A stretch of DNA of 10,886 nt from a bacterium (GTDB lineage: Bacteria; Krumholzibacteriota; Krumholzibacteriia; LZORAL124-64-63): NCBI GenBank assembly GCA_030635025.1, contig DAOVZQ010000026.1, forward strand, positions 1 to 10,886, read 5' to 3'. Positions within the stretch are counted from its first letter, which is position 1. Each line of letters begins with the position of its first letter. The translations under genes were made by a program, and so were the position numbers. The notes under the pieces are model-generated. The model did no database searches. It was not told the DNA's origin and was given only the letters and a program-made list of their open reading frames with translations. Positions 8,579 to 10,886 of this stretch are shown piece by piece.

Positions 8579-8612
8579 CATGCGCCCGCGATACGCTAGA
8601 TGATCAGCCGAT

Positions 8613-10886
8613 CTACCTGACCAGCAAGGCCTTGTGGACCTGGGTCACGCCTCCGGCGGTCAACCGGAAGACATAACTGCCGCTGGGGGCCTCGACGCCG
8701 CTTGCGTCGGTGCCGTCCCAGGTCGCTTCGTAACGGCCTGCGTCCAGGAGCTCGTCCCGCAGCGTGCGCACGTGGCGGCCGCGCAGGTCGAAGACCGCCA
8801 GGGTCGCCCGGGCCGGTACGTCCAGCTCGAAGGCGATCACGGTCATGGGGTTGAACGGATTGGGCACGTTGGGCATGAGCGTCGCCGGGCGCCGGTTCGG
8901 ACCCGATGTGTCGCTGACCTGGGACGACTGCAGGGCCCAGATCTCCACGTCGTCGATATTCCAGCCCGAATACTGCCAGCTACCGTCGGTGGTGCCCTGT
9001 GTCCAGCGCACATAGACGGTCGGCTCGCCGTCGGCGATGACCGAAATATCGAAGGAGACCTGACTCCAGGCGCTGTCTTCGACCACCGCGCCGTTTTCCC
9101 ACAAGGTCGTGTAGGTGATCCCGTCCGTGCTGACCCGCAGGTAGGCGTGGTCGTAGGCGGGCTGCTCCACGTTCAACCAGCGTCGGAACTTCAGCGTGAC
9201 GGCCTCCAGGTTGGTGCAGTCGAGGGCCGTAGTGGTCAGGTGACGCTCAGGCAGCGTGTTGGCGTAGTCGCCGGCCAGGTTGTAGCCGTAGACGTTGGGG
9301 CCGGTATGGCCCGTGGTCGGGTCGGGATTGCCGTATTGGCCGCCGGCGCCCTGGGGCTGTCCCCAGGCCCAGTCGCCCTCGGTGGTCCAGCCGGGGTCGG
9401 TGTCCATGTAGAAGCTGTAGACCACGGTCGGAACGCCCACCTGCAGGTTGACCGCGCGGGTGGCGTCGCCGTCACCGTTCGTCAGGTTGACGAAATTCAG
9501 CGAACCGTGGTAGCTACCGATGTCGAGCGCATTGGTGGCCGTGTTGGGCGAGATCGTCACGGTGGCGTCGCCGCCCGCCGCGATCGTGCCGGTGGCGTTG
9601 GCGACGTCGATCCAGGTCTGGTCTGCGGTCACCTGGTAGTCCAGCGAAACGTCGCCGCTGTTGCTGATCACATAATCGAACGTGGCGGGGGTGAACGGGC
9701 CGCCCGCGTCACCCGCAAGATCGTAGTTGCCGGCGCTGACGCGCATTCCGGTCAGGTAGGGCGCGAACAGATCCAGGGTCGTGGCGCCGGAGCCCAGGGG
9801 ATCCAGGTATGCGCCGAGGCCCGCCCATGAGATCGACAGCTTGCCGTACCAGTCGGCCAGATCGTTGCCGCAGGCCGCATAGCCGCCATGGAGTTGGCCC
9901 ACGACGCGATGGTTCTGGTCGAAGAGGGGAGAGCCCGATGAGCCGCCCTCGGTGGTGCCCAGATCCCAGTCGTTCACGCGGAAATGAGTGCCATCGCCGG
10001 GTGCAACGTCGCCGAGATACGTTGCGGTCGTGACGAGGTCGTTCTCGAAGCTGATGCTCTTCTCGTCGGTGCTGGGGTGGTGGATCGCAACCGCGCTGGT
10101 GGGATCGACACCGCTGTTGTCCCAGCCGGCGTATGCGACGTTCCAGGACGGGTCGGGTTGGGCGTCCAATTCAACCAGGGTGTAGTCGGAAGCTGCGGAC
10201 TCGACCTGCAGGACCGACCCGGTGATGAATTGGCTCAGGTCCCCGCCGCCCTGCTGGCCGCAAACGGGACTCTGGAAATTCCAGTAGGTCACGAGCGATG
10301 CGGCCTGGGTGCTGTGGATGTTGCAGTGGTAGGCCGTCATGAAGAAGGGGGTCTCATCTTCGGCGGTGTTGTTGATCATGAAGCCGGTGCAGAAAGTGGT
10401 GCCGCCGGTGGAGAGTACCGCTACGGTTTGTATGTCTTCACGCCAATCGTCGCCTTCGGAGCAGACCACGTCGATGTTACAGGTGCCGGATTTCTCCGGG
10501 AACAGGTCACCGAACTTGCGATAGCCGGTGTTGACCGATGTCAGCTCCAGGTTGAGACGATCCACGGCCTTGAAGGGCACTTCAACTTCGACGACCAGCG
10601 CCTCGGTCTCGACCACCGGCGTCCACAGCTCGCCGTGAACCTTGTTGTCGGCGTCGGTGAAGGCGATGGCCTTGGCGCTTCCGTCGGCCGGATAGATAAG
10701 CAGATGTCCCCCGCGGGGCATGTCGTAGCGCGTGAAGCCCAGGTTGATCGACAGGGCTCCCGGCGATTCCACCCGCAGGCGCCACAACATGGTGTCCTCG
10801 CTGATCCGCTCCCAGGTGCCGTGGGTTTCAGGAGAGATGAACGTCTCCTGGGGGATGGCGAAGCGAGTCGGCAGTCCGAGTCCTTC
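8613..10886 (-). CDS. Secreted lysyl-endopeptidase-like serine protease with C-terminal FlgD-Ig/T9SS-like tail (N-terminus outside window)
   Basis: Predicted extracellular S1-type protease, 757 residues visible; the frame is open through the right edge, so the signal peptide and part of the pro-region are missing. Numbering from the first visible residue: pro-domain about 1-130; protease about 133-370, closely resembling Achromobacter protease I (SGTCNIDVVC, TAYHC, SDYTLVELD, IHHPSTDEKSIS, GTTEGGSSGSPLF). The catalytic triad is H187, D234, S317. H333 (LHGG) and D345 (ADWYG) align with H210 and D225 of that enzyme, the residues tied to lysine preference; Y290 lies near where its W169 would be. 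Next come a BACON/Ig-like domain (about 380-483, TWIDV...GTIAAGGDATVTI), a MAM/jelly-roll-like domain (about 487-652, GWNIDDVEIW) and an FlgD-Ig-like tail (about 668-757, NPFNP...SGSYVFRL). Such tails mark exported or surface-attached proteins in FCB-type bacteria. A nutrient-scavenging role is likely. No terminator is obvious after its TAG. Confidence 0.93.
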   Translation of the reverse strand, partial: EGLGLPTRFAIPQETFISPETHGTWERISEDTMLWRLRVESPGALSINLGFTRYDMPRGGHLLIYPADGSAKAIAFTDADNKVHGELWTPVVETEALVVEVEVPFKAVDRLNLELTSVNTGYRKFGDLFPEKSGTCNIDVVCSEGDDWREDIQTVAVLSTGGTTFCTGFMINNTAEDETPFFMTAYHCNIHSTQAASLVTYWNFQSPVCGQQGGGDLSQFITGSVLQVESAASDYTLVELDAQPDPSWNVAYAGWDNSGVDPTSAVAIHHPSTDEKSISFENDLVTTATYLGDVAPGDGTHFRVNDWDLGTTEGGSSGSPLFDQNHRVVGQLHGGYAACGNDLADWYGKLSISWAGLGAYLDPLGSGATTLDLFAPYLTGMRVSAGNYDLAGDAGGPFTPATFDYVISNSGDVSLDYQVTADQTWIDVANATGTIAAGGDATVTISPNTATNALDIGSYHGSLNFVNLTNGDGDATRAVNLQVGVPTVVYSFYMDTDPGWTTEGDWAWGQPQGAGGQYGNPDPTTGHTGPNVYGYNLAGDYANTLPERHLTTTALDCTNLEAVTLKFRRWLNVEQPAYDHAYLRVSTDGITYTTLWENGAVVEDSAWSQVSFDISVIADGEPTVYVRWTQGTTDGSWQYSGWNIDDVEIWALQSSQVSDTSGPNRRPATLMPNVPNPFNPMTVIAFELDVPARATLAVFDLRGRHVRTLRDELLDAGRYEATWDGTDASGVEAPSGSYVFRLTAGGVTQVHKALLVR

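Noticed and set aside
8634..9830. 398-codon open frame on the plus strand opposite the protease gene
   Set aside because: It is antisense to the BACON, MAM and FlgD-like domains. The translation is Val/Gly/Arg-rich with no recognisable domain.

Overview
The window is about 10.9 kb of GC-rich bacterial DNA. It carries eight protein-coding genes, two of them cut by the window edges, and no rRNA, tRNA or CRISPR array that I can see. The secreted protease at the right end finishes in an 'NPFNP...DLRGR...WDGTDASG...SGSYVFRL' tail. That FlgD-Ig/T9SS-like C-terminal domain is abundant in FCB-related lineages such as Krumholzibacteriota, Eisenbacteria and Latescibacterota. Together with a single-chain pyruvate:ferredoxin oxidoreductase (anaerobic or facultative pyruvate metabolism), it suggests a Gram-negative, FCB-like uncultured bacterium. 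This placement is inference.

Left part (1-4282, all on +): the C-terminal two thirds of pyruvate:ferredoxin oxidoreductase; then, overlapping its stop codon, a small exported dual-specificity phosphatase that closely resembles animal DUSP23; then, with its own putative promoter, pyruvate kinase. Pyruvate kinase makes pyruvate and the oxidoreductase consumes it, so this is a small pyruvate-node cluster with an unexpected phosphatase inside.

Middle (4279-4521): the gap between the convergent pyruvate kinase and SRAP genes is filled by a 243-bp nested inverted repeat. It has a 35-bp perfect core stem, outer arms still largely pairable, and two hairpins at the tip. It overlaps the pyk stop codon and ends one base before the SRAP stop codon.

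Right of it: a SRAP (YedK/HMCES-type) abasic-site shield protein on the - strand, whose last five residues are QMSLL, a sliding-clamp-binding sequence. Divergent from it is a membrane-anchored fusion of a glycerol-3-phosphate cytidylyltransferase-like domain to a CDP-glycerol glycerophosphotransferase-like domain. This is followed by a PHP-family metallophosphoesterase.

Right end (8013-10886, - strand): a tandem ACT-domain protein and, upstream of it, a large secreted lysyl-endopeptidase-like serine protease that runs off the window edge. I found no obvious defence or mobile gene system. The most unusual items are the nested palindrome, the clamp motif on the SRAP protein, the exported DUSP23-like phosphatase coupled to the oxidoreductase, and the two-enzyme fusion.
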